DNA of 11,252 nucleotides from JBFKPQ01 sp041628225. Lineage in GTDB: Bacteria; Actinomycetota; Acidimicrobiia; Spongiisociales; JAENVV01. Each line of letters begins with the position of its first letter. Position 1 is the first letter of the stretch. Shown one piece after another: positions 1 to 6,439 of this stretch. A program made the translations under genes and the position numbers. The DNA lies in the NCBI GenBank assembly GCA_041628225.1, contig JBFKPQ010000078.1, positions 1-11,252 of the forward strand. The letters run 5' to 3'. The notes beneath the pieces were generated by a model. That model saw only the letters and a list, made by a program, of their open reading frames with translations, was not told where the DNA came from and searched no databases.

Positions 1-273
1 ACCATGTTCCTGCAGCAGGACCATGCCCAGTTGCTCCCGGCTCTCGAGATGCTCGTGCACGAGGACCTCTACCCGCGACTTGGCGAGATCGAGATGCCCG
101 TCACCGTGATCTGCGGCACGAAGGACCGTACGACGCCGCCGCACCATGCGCGCAAGCTGGCAGACGGCATCGCCGGAGCGCAACTCGTGTGGGTTCCCGG
201 CGCCGGGCATTGCCTCAACTGGGAAGCCGTCGACGAAGTCGTGAACAACGTGAGAACTCGCGTGGCGGCGTGA
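1..273 (+). CDS. alpha/beta hydrolase, C-terminal part (5' end outside window)
   Basis: This is the last ~90 residues of an alpha/beta-hydrolase-fold enzyme; the reading frame is open to the left edge, so the true start lies upstream. The stretch reading MPVTVICGTKDRTTPP is the usual strand-plus-loop carrying the acid of the catalytic triad (Asp codon 124-126). VPGAGHCLNWE carries the catalytic histidine (codon 208-210). The nucleophile serine elbow would be upstream and is not visible. Such proteins hydrolyse esters, amides, epoxides or C-C bonds, and the C-terminal end alone does not show the substrate. The gene ends 52 bases before msrA on the same strand, so the two may share a transcript. 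The Met at base 4 is probably internal and not the start. Confidence 0.82.
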   Translation, partial: TMFLQQDHAQLLPALEMLVHEDLYPRLGEIEMPVTVICGTKDRTTPPHHARKLADGIAGAQLVWVPGAGHCLNWEAVDEVVNNVRTRVAA

Positions 274-313
274 AACATCACGATCGTATGGGTGGTTGTC
301 TACCGAAGCACGC

Positions 314-319
314 AAGGAG
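314..319 (+). promoter_or_regulatory. Shine-Dalgarno AAGGAG deciding the msrA start
   Basis: AAGGAG lies six bases before ATG 326 and only three before ATG 323. This favours 326 as the start and argues against the TTG at 296, which has no comparable site. Confidence 0.7.
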
Positions 320-325
320 CCGATG

Positions 326-979
326 ATGGTCTTCGGAAGAAGCAAGAAGCACGAGATCCCGACTCCCGACGAGGCCCTGGAGGGCCGGTCCGACATGCTG
401 CCGGGTGTTCCGGAGCGCCATTTCGTCAACGGCAACCGCATTCAGCCCCCGTTCCCCGAGAACACCGAATCGGTGTTGTTCGGCATGGGCTGCTTCTGGG
501 GCGCGGAACGCTTGTTCTGGCAGATCCCGGGCGTGTACTCGACGGCGGCCGGGTATGCCGGCGGATACACGCGCAACCCGACCTACCAGGAGGTGTGCTC
601 GGGGGCCACTGGCCACACCGAGGCGGTACTGGTGGTCTACGACCCCGCGCAGGTGAGCATCGACACGTTGCTGCGCGTCTTTTGGGAAGGCCACGATCCC
701 ACGCAGGGGATGCGGCAGGGCAATGATGTAGGCACCCAGTACCGATCGGCGATCTACGCCACCAACCCCGAGCAGCTGTCGGCTGCCAGCCGGTCGTTCG
801 ACCTGTATCAACTCGAACTCGAGAACGCCGGCTACGGTCCCATCACCACCGAGGTCGCCCCGGCCGGTACGTTCTACTACGCCGAGGACTACCACCAGCA
901 GTATCTGGCGAAGAACCCGAACGGTTACTGCGGGATCGGTGGTACGGGCATCGCGTGCCCGACCGGGCTGACGACTTAG
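326..979 (+). CDS. msrA: peptide-methionine (S)-S-oxide reductase MsrA
   Basis: MsrA reduces the S-epimer of methionine sulfoxide in proteins, using electrons relayed from thioredoxin, in the cytoplasm. The 217-residue product resembles the long E. coli-type MsrA almost end to end, from the N-terminal extension through GMGCFWGAERLFWQ, GVYSTAAGYAGGYT, EVCSGATGHTEAV, HDPTQGMRQGNDVGTQYRSA and YYAEDYHQQYL. The catalytic cysteine is Cys56 in GCFWG (codon 491-493). Two resolving-type cysteines sit near the C-terminus, Cys202 (GYCG) and Cys211 (IACP), as in three-cysteine MsrAs. They are nine residues apart, whereas I recall eight in E. coli. ATG 326 is preferred because of the AAGGAG site and because it gives an N-terminus (MVFGRSKKHE) matching the E. 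coli-type start; a longer TTG start at 296 is possible. The stop overlaps the stop of the convergent S41 protease by four bases. No msrB is in view. Confidence 0.95.
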   Translation: MVFGRSKKHEIPTPDEALEGRSDMLPGVPERHFVNGNRIQPPFPENTESVLFGMGCFWGAERLFWQIPGVYSTAAGYAGGYTRNPTYQEVCSGATGHTEAVLVVYDPAQVSIDTLLRVFWEGHDPTQGMRQGNDVGTQYRSAIYATNPEQLSAASRSFDLYQLELENAGYGPITTEVAPAGTFYYAEDYHQQYLAKNPNGYCGIGGTGIACPTGLTT

Positions 980-2418
980 GCGCCCTCGATCAGGTCCACG
1001 GCGTACTCGACCAGGAAATCCGGATCGAACTGATCGGGTAGCTCGACGATGACGTCGGGCGTGACGCCACGGATGCCGAAGTCGTTGCCGTCCGGGGTCA
1101 CCCAGCGTGCGATCGTCACCTTGAGCGCTCCTCCGTTCGGCAGGCCGTACTGGCGCTGCACCGTGTTCTTACCGAACGAGTTCTCGCCCACGAGCGTGGC
1201 CCGGCCCGCATCTTGCAGTGCGCCTGCCACGACCTCGGAGGCACTGGCGCTCCCACGGTTGATGAGCACGTAGACCTCGACGGATTCGTCGGTTGCCAGG
1301 CCGCCGGGCAGCACGTCGAAGTCGATCGACTGGTCCGGTGCCTCGGTGGTGAGAACGATGCCCGAGTCGAGGAACTGCGACGTCACGTCGATGGCGGCGT
1401 CGAGCAGTCCGCCCGGGTTGTTCTGGAGATCGAACACGATCGTCGTGGCCCCCTGATCGAGCAGGTCGGTCAAACCTTCGCGAACGAGGTCGCCGGCGGT
1501 GGCGGTGAACTGGGCGAGCGACAGGTAGCCGATCTCGTCGGTGAGCATCTCGTAATCGACCACGGGGATGACGATCGGGGCTCGCGTGATGGTGATCTCG
1601 ATCAACTCACCGTTGCGGTCGAAGAGGATCGTGACGTCGGTCCCGGCCGGTCCGCGCACCATGCCGACGACTTCATCGACGAGCTTGCCGATGATCGGCT
1701 CGCCGTTGACCTCGACCATGACGTCGCCAGGTTGCACACCCGCCGCGTCGGCGGGGCTGCCCTCGAGCGGCGTCACGATCTCCATGACGCATGTGTCCGA
1801 GAGCTCGTTGCAGATTTCGTTCTCGACCTCGGTGGAGACACCGCGTACCAGAGCGCCGATGCCCTCGATCTGCCCTGAGTTCTCCTCCTGGAAGTTGGCG
1901 AGCACCGACGGTGGCAGGTACGAGGAATTGGGATCGTCGATCCCGAAGTCCATGAGCCCGCGAATCGCCGCCTCGATGAGAGAGTCGTCGTCGGCGCCTT
2001 CGGTCTGGATGCCCGCGTAGGTGTCGCAGAACGGCAGGAAGTCGTCGGAGGGAGCGGCGCAGGCGACCGGCCCGGCGGCCGGGGTGTCGACTTCGTAGGT
2101 GTATTCGAGGATCCCGCGGCGTGCGCCGGCCGCGAGATCGTCGTCGTCGAGGGGGTCGACGTAGGCGGTGACGAGGATCTCGTAGGCCTGACAGAAGAGG
2201 TCGAACTCGGCCGTGGCTGCGGCGCAGTCGACGATCTGTGCTTCGGCCGACGGTCCAGCCAGCGTCGTCGAGGGTGCCGTGGTGGCGTCGGTCGTCGGTG
2301 GATCCGTCGTCGTGGTCGCAGCCAGCGCGACGGTGTCCTTGGGCGCGGTCTCGGGCCCGATGCAGGCGGTGGCGGCGAGCACCAGGGCCAGGAGAGCAGC
2401 GAGAGGGCGTGCGGTCAT
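976..2418 (-). CDS. S41-family C-terminal processing protease (Tsp/Ctp type), lipoprotein-like, with PDZ domain
   Basis: This is a serine protease with a Ser/Lys dyad that degrades or trims proteins outside the membrane. From ATG 2418 it has 480 residues. A signal sequence ends in LAATAC, a weak lipobox with Cys19 as possible lipid site. A Thr/Pro-rich linker follows (~28-56), then a duplicated two-cysteine helical module (Cys65/Cys76 and Cys120/Cys131), a PDZ domain (~182-281, with SPADAAGVQPGDVMVEVNG), and the S41 core. The core carries GSASASE, with Ser392 as nucleophile (codon 1243-1245), and FGKNTVQ, with Lys417 as base (codon 1168-1170). The Ser-Lys spacing of 25 matches E. coli Tsp. 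Cys203 and Cys210 lie in the PDZ region. A TTG start at 2430 would add four residues; neither start has a clear Shine-Dalgarno, so the start is uncertain. It lies 22-34 bases after the zinc peptidase and is probably co-transcribed. The only overlap at its end is with the convergent msrA. Confidence 0.93.
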   Translation of the reverse strand: MTARPLAALLALVLAATACIGPETAPKDTVALAATTTTDPPTTDATTAPSTTLAGPSAEAQIVDCAAATAEFDLFCQAYEILVTAYVDPLDDDDLAAGARRGILEYTYEVDTPAAGPVACAAPSDDFLPFCDTYAGIQTEGADDDSLIEAAIRGLMDFGIDDPNSSYLPPSVLANFQEENSGQIEGIGALVRGVSTEVENEICNELSDTCVMEIVTPLEGSPADAAGVQPGDVMVEVNGEPIIGKLVDEVVGMVRGPAGTDVTILFDRNGELIEITITRAPIVIPVVDYEMLTDEIGYLSLAQFTATAGDLVREGLTDLLDQGATTIVFDLQNNPGGLLDAAIDVTSQFLDSGIVLTTEAPDQSIDFDVLPGGLATDESVEVYVLINRGSASASEVVAGALQDAGRATLVGENSFGKNTVQRQYGLPNGGALKVTIARWVTPDGNDFGIRGVTPDVIVELPDQFDPDFLVEYAVDLIEGA

Positions 2419-2452
2419 TGCGTCATTCAAGCCGACCGTGCGGCCAACGCAA

Positions 2453-3388
2453 TCAGCCGAAGGTGTTGCAGCTGTTGACGTCGCCGGTCTGGTACCCGCG
2501 GAGGAACCATTCGCGACGCTGCTCGGCCGACCCGTGGGTCCATGCCTCGGGGTTCACACGGCCCGTGGTGGCCTCCTGGATGCGGTCGTCGCCGACCGCT
2601 TCGGCAGCCCGGATGCCTTCCTCGAGATCGCCGATCTCGAGCTGGACGTTCCCGATGTCGTCCGGTGTGTTCTCGGCGTCGTACGCCCACACCCCGGCCA
2701 GGCAGTCGGCCTGGAGTTCCATGAGCACCGACAGCTCGTTGGCCTGCGACGGGTTGTTCTGCTGCTGACGGCGGACCGCCTCGTTGATGCCTTCGATCGT
2801 CTGGATGTGGTGGCCCACCTCGTGGGCGAGGACGTACGCCTGGGCGAAGTCGCCGGCTGCACCGAATTGCGAAGCGAGCTGACGGAAGAAGTCGAGGTCG
2901 ATGTAGATCGTCTGGTCGAGCGGGCAGTAGTGCGGCCCGACCCGCTCGTCCGCCCCGCCGCACGCCGAGGTCGTGAACGTTTCGAAGATCACGAGAGTGG
3001 TCGGCTGGTACTGCTCGCCCGCCGCCGCGTACCGTCGGGCCCAGAGATCCTGGATGTTCGCTTCGAGCGTTTCCATGAAAGCGAACAGTTCGGCGTCACG
3101 GTCGGTGTCTGGGTCGAGCGTGGCCGATGTCGTGTTGTCCTCGACGGCGCCGGGTAGCGGAGCGGTCCCCGGGTCGCTGCCGAAGCCGCCGCTCACGCAG
3201 ACCGAGACGACGATGATGAGAATGATGACCGGAAGGCTCATCTTGCCCATCGGGATCGGGATTCCCCCGCCTCGACGGCCGCCGGTCATGCCGCCACCGA
3301 GACCACCGGGGAGGCCTCCCGGGCGGCGCGAAACCTGGCCGCGACGGTCGATCGTTCGGTTGCTTCTGACGCGGGTCCACTTGACCAT
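2453..3388 (-). CDS. neutral zinc metallopeptidase (YpfJ-like family), membrane-anchored
   Basis: The 311-residue protein belongs to the predicted neutral zinc metallopeptidase family (Pfam Zn_peptidase, YpfJ-like). It has a short basic N-terminus, a Gly-rich segment (~24-43), one membrane segment (~51-68, SLPVIILIIVVSVCVSG) and then an extracytoplasmic catalytic domain. AHEVGHH gives the HExxH zinc site (His189, Glu190, His193). ELQADCLAGVWA supplies the probable third ligand, Glu224. The C-terminus THGSAEQRREWFLRGYQTGD is typical of the family. Cysteines at 143, 155, 229 and 307 could form disulfides outside the membrane. Physiological substrates of this family are poorly known. ATG 3388 is preceded by a TAAGGT element five bases away, so the mRNA may be leaderless; the AAGGTG in the same place could alternatively act as a weak ribosome site. 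The gene sits between osmC and the S41 protease on one strand. Confidence 0.92.
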   Translation of the reverse strand: MVKWTRVRSNRTIDRRGQVSRRPGGLPGGLGGGMTGGRRGGGIPIPMGKMSLPVIILIIVVSVCVSGGFGSDPGTAPLPGAVEDNTTSATLDPDTDRDAELFAFMETLEANIQDLWARRYAAAGEQYQPTTLVIFETFTTSACGGADERVGPHYCPLDQTIYIDLDFFRQLASQFGAAGDFAQAYVLAHEVGHHIQTIEGINEAVRRQQQNNPSQANELSVLMELQADCLAGVWAYDAENTPDDIGNVQLEIGDLEEGIRAAEAVGDDRIQEATTGRVNPEAWTHGSAEQRREWFLRGYQTGDVNSCNTFG

Positions 3389-3393
3389 GCGGC

Positions 3394-3399
3394 ACCTTA
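3394..3399 (-). promoter_or_regulatory. possible -10 element TAAGGT for the zinc peptidase
   Basis: On the minus strand TAAGGT ends five bases before ATG 3388, a spacing compatible with a leaderless transcript. No good -35 hexamer is seen. The same bases can be read as a weak Shine-Dalgarno (AAGGTG), so this call is tentative. Confidence 0.3.
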
Positions 3400-3431
3400 C
3401 CCAGCGGTTCGATTCGTAAACCAGCCGGCGA

Positions 3432-3839
3432 TCAGGCGGTGAACGTCACGGCGATCGGGGCGTCGATGTCCGGGTGGAGCGAGCGGTGCACGGTGCAGGT
3501 GTGAGCGGCGCGCTCGAAGATCCGGGCCGTACGCTCGTCGAACGGCGCATCCACCGTGATGTCGACCTCGAGACGCGTGATCCGCTTTGGGTCGGTGCCG
3601 AGCTCCTTCGTGACCGAGATCTCGATCGCGTCGAACGGGATACCGGACCGTTCGGCGAGCGCCTCCAGCGACGACGAGATGCACGATCCGAGTGCGGCGG
3701 CCACCAGGTCGGTGGACGAGAACGTCGACCCGCCACCCCCGAACTCCGGCGAGACGTCGGTGGAGATCTCCGACCCGGTCTTTTCGTGGACGATGCGGGT
3801 CCGGCCCGATCCCTGTGGTTGGTTGATGATGCGGCTCAT
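3432..3839 (-). CDS. OsmC/Ohr-family protein
   Basis: The 135-residue protein has the OsmC layout. An N-terminal beta region is followed by GGGGSTFSSTDLVAAALGSCISSSLEALAER, the long helix carrying the first conserved cysteine (Cys53). The second conserved cysteine is Cys115 in AAHTCTVHRSL. Members with this cysteine pair (OsmC, Ohr, YhfA-like) often reduce organic hydroperoxides; the YhfA-like subgroup, which this resembles by eye, has less certain function. The protein is probably cytoplasmic, with no signal or membrane segment. The start ATG 3839 has no Shine-Dalgarno but a TACCCT element seven bases upstream. It lies 43 bases ahead of the zinc metallopeptidase on the same strand and 59 bases from the divergent SRPBCC gene. 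Confidence 0.9.
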   Translation of the reverse strand: MSRIINQPQGSGRTRIVHEKTGSEISTDVSPEFGGGGSTFSSTDLVAAALGSCISSSLEALAERSGIPFDAIEISVTKELGTDPKRITRLEVDITVDAPFDERTARIFERAAHTCTVHRSLHPDIDAPIAVTFTA

Positions 3840-3846
3840 GCCGACC

Positions 3847-3852
3847 AGGGTA
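3847..3852 (-). promoter_or_regulatory. putative -10 element TACCCT for osmC-like gene (leaderless)
   Basis: TACCCT on the minus strand ends seven bases before ATG 3839, and no Shine-Dalgarno is present. The spacing fits transcription starting at or next to the start codon. No clear -35 is seen. Confidence 0.4.
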
Positions 3853-3882
3853 GGGCGCCGGCGGGAACACGGAGCCGATCGG

Positions 3883-3888
3883 TACCGT
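3883..3888 (+). promoter_or_regulatory. putative -10 element TACCGT for the SRPBCC gene
   Basis: TACCGT ends ten bases before ATG 3899, implying a 5' leader of only a few bases. No Shine-Dalgarno precedes the ATG and no convincing -35 is seen. It shares a 59-base divergent region with the osmC-like promoter. Confidence 0.35.
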
Positions 3889-3898
3889 TGCCGATGAC

Positions 3899-4348
3899 AT
3901 GACGACGTTCACCACCGATATCCACATCGACGCACCGCTCCAACACGTCTGGGAGACCCTGGCCGACATCGGCTCGATCCACCGCTGGAACCCCGGCGTG
4001 GTGGCGTCGCATGCGACGTCGGAGTCCACATCTGGCCTCGGGGCCACGCGCTACTGCGATCTCGGTGGCCGCAACTACCTCCACGAGTCGGTCGTCCACT
4101 TCGAGCCGGGCGAGGCCCTGACCATGCGTGTCGAGGACACCAATCTGCCCTTCAAGACGGTGGACATCCGGTTCACGCTGACAGAAGCCGACGCAGGCAC
4201 GCATGTGACGGTGTCGCCGATCTACGAGCTGAAGTTCGGTCCGATCGGGTCGGTCATCGACCGCCTCTACGTCAAGCGAACCTACGAGAAGGGCATGGCC
4301 GCTCTCCTCCGAGGGCTCAAGCAGCACGCCGAGGCGACGGCCGCCTGA
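3899..4348 (+). CDS. SRPBCC-fold protein (polyketide cyclase/dehydrase-like)
   Basis: The 149-residue protein shows the START/Bet v 1-like ligand-binding pattern. It opens with a strand followed by APLQHVWETLADIGSIHRWNPGV, continues through alternating beta strands (for example VVHFEPGEALTMRVED, VDIRFTLTEADAGTHVTVSPIYEL), and closes with a long C-terminal helix (~119-146). Proteins of this type bind hydrophobic ligands or act as cyclases, toxin-like lipid binders or coenzyme Q chaperones; nothing here identifies the ligand. There is no signal peptide, so it is likely cytoplasmic. ATG 3899 is chosen because the conserved N-terminal strand starts right after it and a TACCGT element lies just upstream. 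Its TGA stop directly abuts the stop of the convergent unknown gene, with no base between them. Confidence 0.88.
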   Translation: MTTFTTDIHIDAPLQHVWETLADIGSIHRWNPGVVASHATSESTSGLGATRYCDLGGRNYLHESVVHFEPGEALTMRVEDTNLPFKTVDIRFTLTEADAGTHVTVSPIYELKFGPIGSVIDRLYVKRTYEKGMAALLRGLKQHAEATAA

Positions 4349-5254
4349 TCAGCGCCCGACGAGGACCCCCGGTCGGTCCTCGACCGCGGTTTCCTCGAGT
4401 CGGCGGCGTCTGCGCGCCAGCACGGCCGCCGCCAGGACGACGGCTCCGGAGACCCAGAGCGTGGACCACCCGAGCGGGTCCCCGGCGTCGAGGAGCGTCG
4501 GTCGGTCCGGTGGCTGTGGCTGTGATCCGGCGGTCGGAGCGTCGGTTCCGAGCGCCGCGACGATCTCCGGGTCGACCTCGACATGTTCGGGCGCCGGGAC
4601 CTGCACCACCGGTTTCGGTTCGGACCGGGCCTCGGGCGGTGCGATCATCGACAGTCCCGGTCCCTCGGTCAGCAGGAAGGGCGCTTCGACGGCATAGCCC
4701 GCTTCGAGGCTCGCGGTATACGAGGCGATGCGCTTCTCCACCGTTTGGTACACGTCCGCTTGAACGTCGGCCGGTTGCCGTCCGCCCGATCCGGCTGCGA
4801 CGATGAAGGGAAAGGAGCCGAGCAGGTCGCCCAGGGCCGTCGTCTTGGACCCGTTCTGTATCGTCACGGCATACCTACCGGGAGGCACGGCCGGCACTTC
4901 GATCGCCAACACGACATGGTCGGGTCCGATGGAGAGTCCGTCCGGCCAGATGGGGCCTTCGGAGGGCTCTGCGACCCCGACGACCCAACCGTCTTCCGGC
5001 CAGCCTTCGATCGAGACCGGTGCGCCGATCTCGTCGACAGGATGCAACCAGGCGAAGTAGGGGCCCTCCGACGGCGGGCCCAGGTGTTCCCACCTGGTGA
5101 CGTCGATACTCCAGTTGACGGCCGTCGACCCGATGAGGTGGTCGCCCGGCTGCACGGAGGATTCTGAGAACTCGATCCAGGCCCCTCCGGCCGAGGCAAC
5201 CGGCGCGATCAGAACGACGAGGACAGTCACCAGCGTCAGTGTGAAGCGTCGCAT
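4349..5254 (-). CDS. unknown secreted protein with C-terminal membrane anchor
   Basis: I do not recognise a family. From ATG 5254 the protein has 301 residues. It starts with a signal peptide (MRRFTLTLVTVLVVLIAPVASAGG, cleavage near 22-24), followed by an extracytoplasmic region rich in Trp, Pro and Gly. A probable beta-sandwich-like part spans ~27-145, ending in PAVPPGRYAVTIQNGS and FPFIVAAGSGG. A helical stretch covers ~150-176 and a Pro-rich stalk ~185-260. A single membrane helix (~263-280) is followed by RRRRR and a short cytoplasmic tail, the topology of a type I anchored surface protein. There is no LPxTG sorting motif and no cysteine. ATG 5254 is chosen over an upstream in-frame codon at 5299 because AGGAGAAGGG lies just before it and it begins the signal peptide exactly. 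A perfect TTGACA -35 lies upstream. A ligand-binding or envelope role is only a guess. Confidence 0.82.
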   Translation of the reverse strand: MRRFTLTLVTVLVVLIAPVASAGGAWIEFSESSVQPGDHLIGSTAVNWSIDVTRWEHLGPPSEGPYFAWLHPVDEIGAPVSIEGWPEDGWVVGVAEPSEGPIWPDGLSIGPDHVVLAIEVPAVPPGRYAVTIQNGSKTTALGDLLGSFPFIVAAGSGGRQPADVQADVYQTVEKRIASYTASLEAGYAVEAPFLLTEGPGLSMIAPPEARSEPKPVVQVPAPEHVEVDPEIVAALGTDAPTAGSQPQPPDRPTLLDAGDPLGWSTLWVSGAVVLAAAVLARRRRRLEETAVEDRPGVLVGR

Positions 5255-5260
5255 CGGGCA

Positions 5261-5270
5261 CCCTTCTCCT
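5261..5270 (-). promoter_or_regulatory. Shine-Dalgarno AGGAGAAGGG for the unknown membrane protein
   Basis: The purine run ends six bases before ATG 5254 on the minus strand. It supports that ATG as the start rather than the in-frame codon at 5299. Confidence 0.6.
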
Positions 5271-5304
5271 CGAGGGACAACGTCGCCCGGTCGAAGCAAG
5301 TTCC

Positions 5305-5333
5305 ATCTTCTCGTTGGGCGGTGGTCGTGTCAA
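5305..5333 (-). promoter_or_regulatory. sigma70-like promoter for the unknown membrane protein
   Basis: On the minus strand a perfect TTGACA (5328-5333) is separated by 17 bases from GAAGAT (5305-5310), a weak -10 sharing the A at position 2 and the final AT with TATAAT. The predicted start is near 5298, giving a ~44-base leader that contains the ribosome site. It overlaps the forward promoter of the amidohydrolase. Confidence 0.5.
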
Positions 5334-5342
5334 CGCTAGGTT
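5314..5342 (+). promoter_or_regulatory. sigma70-like promoter for the amidohydrolase (leaderless)
   Basis: TTGGGC (5314-5319), a 17-base spacer and TAGGTT (5337-5342) lie eight bases before ATG 5351. There is no Shine-Dalgarno before that ATG. The geometry fits a leaderless or nearly leaderless mRNA. Confidence 0.55.
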
Positions 5343-5350
5343 GCCTGGCC

Positions 5351-6439
5351 ATGGAGCTACTCGCCCTGCGTTCGCCGCTCGACGATTCGGTGCGTCACCT
5401 GGCGCTGGACGGGGACTCGTTCGCCGATCCCGAGGTGGCGCGCGGCGAAGCGAAGACCGAGCACCTATGGGCGCTTCCAGGGCTCGTCGACGCCCATGCC
5501 CATCTGTCCGCGGCGACCGTCGAGGAACAGCGCGCCCTGGACGGTGACGGTGCCGTAGCGAATGCACGAACGAATGCCTGGGCCCAGGTCGAGGGCGGCG
5601 TGTTCCTCGTGTTCGACAAGGGCAGTCGGGACCGTGCGTCGCTGCGGATCCTCGATGAGCCGCCGGATCGTCGTCCCGACCTGACTATGGCCGGCTCGAT
5701 CATGGCGCCCCGCGGCGGCTACTTCCCGGACTTCGGCCCCGAGGTCGGCGTCGACGACTTGACGGCAGCAATCGCCGCCGAGGCCGAGCATCCGGCCGAG
5801 TGGATCAAGCTGGTCGGTGATTGGCCCCGCAAGGGACAAGGTCCGGTCACCAACTACGACGAGGACGCGCTGGCGCTTGCCGTCGATGTGGCCCACGCCG
5901 CCGGGTGCCGCGTGGCGATCCATACCAACGCTCCGGTGACCGCCGGACTGGCCGTACGAGCCGGAGTCGATTCGATCGAACACGGCCTCTTTCTCGAGGC
6001 TGCCGACCTGGAGCGCCTCGGGCGGCGTGGAGGAGCGTGGGTCCCGACGATCGCAGCCATGGAAGCGGTCCGAGACATGCTGGGTCCCGACAGCTCGGGC
6101 GGCAGACTGTTCGCCGATGGGTTGGCCAATGTTCGAGAACTGGTCGGCGGTGCCCGGGAGGCCGGCGTGATCGTACTGGCCGGTAGCGACCTCCACCTGC
6201 CGCACGGAGGTGTGGCGGCCGAAGCCGTCCGCCTGGTCTCCTACGGCATGGATCCCGTCGACGTCGTGTGGGCGCTCTCCGAAGCCGGGCGGGACTACCT
6301 CGGCAAGCCGAACGCCTGGCAGCCGAAGCAACCAGCCAACGCCGTGTTCTACGACGCCGACCCGCGCCACGATGTGTCGGTATTGAGCCGGCCTGCCGGG
6401 GTGTTGTTTCGGGGTCGCTGGCTGAAGCCGCTCAGCTGA
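5351..6439 (+). CDS. metal-dependent amidohydrolase (imidazolonepropionase-like)
   Basis: The 362-residue product is an amidohydrolase-superfamily TIM-barrel enzyme, probably cytoplasmic. The metal ligands can be followed in order. LVDAHAH gives His49 and His51 after the first strand; WIKLVGD gives Lys153, a candidate carbamylated bridging lysine; AIHTN gives His191; SIEHG gives His211; and LAGSDLHLPHG gives Asp280. This pattern suits a binuclear centre as in imidazolonepropionase-like or Xaa-Pro dipeptidase-like members. The ends (LALRSPLDDS... and RPAGVLFRGRWLK) form the small beta domain typical of such enzymes. It hydrolyses an amide or cyclic amide bond, but the substrate is unknown. ATG 5351 is preferred over a GTG at 5321, because 5321 lies upstream of the promoter elements. 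Its stop overlaps the convergent DUF1304-like gene by eight bases. Confidence 0.9.
   Translation: MELLALRSPLDDSVRHLALDGDSFADPEVARGEAKTEHLWALPGLVDAHAHLSAATVEEQRALDGDGAVANARTNAWAQVEGGVFLVFDKGSRDRASLRILDEPPDRRPDLTMAGSIMAPRGGYFPDFGPEVGVDDLTAAIAAEAEHPAEWIKLVGDWPRKGQGPVTNYDEDALALAVDVAHAAGCRVAIHTNAPVTAGLAVRAGVDSIEHGLFLEAADLERLGRRGGAWVPTIAAMEAVRDMLGPDSSGGRLFADGLANVRELVGGAREAGVIVLAGSDLHLPHGGVAAEAVRLVSYGMDPVDVVWALSEAGRDYLGKPNAWQPKQPANAVFYDADPRHDVSVLSRPAGVLFRGRWLKPLS

Noticed and set aside
296..325. Longer msrA start at TTG 296
   Set aside because: It has no ribosome site, while AAGGAG sits inside this stretch at the right distance for ATG 326; homologous MsrA proteins start near MVFGRSKKH.
2213..3157. 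314-codon plus-strand open frame across the two proteases
   Set aside because: It is antisense to the S41 and zinc peptidase genes, Val/Arg/Asp-rich, with no recognisable domain; a codon-bias shadow.
3836..4327. 163-codon minus-strand open frame opposite the SRPBCC gene
   Set aside because: The sense product has a coherent SRPBCC fold pattern, and the antisense frame also overlaps the osmC-like promoter region.
5321..5350. Longer amidohydrolase start at GTG 5321
   Set aside because: It lies within the promoter spacer and upstream of the TAGGTT -10, and would add residues not expected in the family.
5465..6370. 301-codon minus-strand open frame opposite the amidohydrolase
   Set aside because: The sense strand has all amidohydrolase metal ligands; the antisense product has no motif and no start signals.
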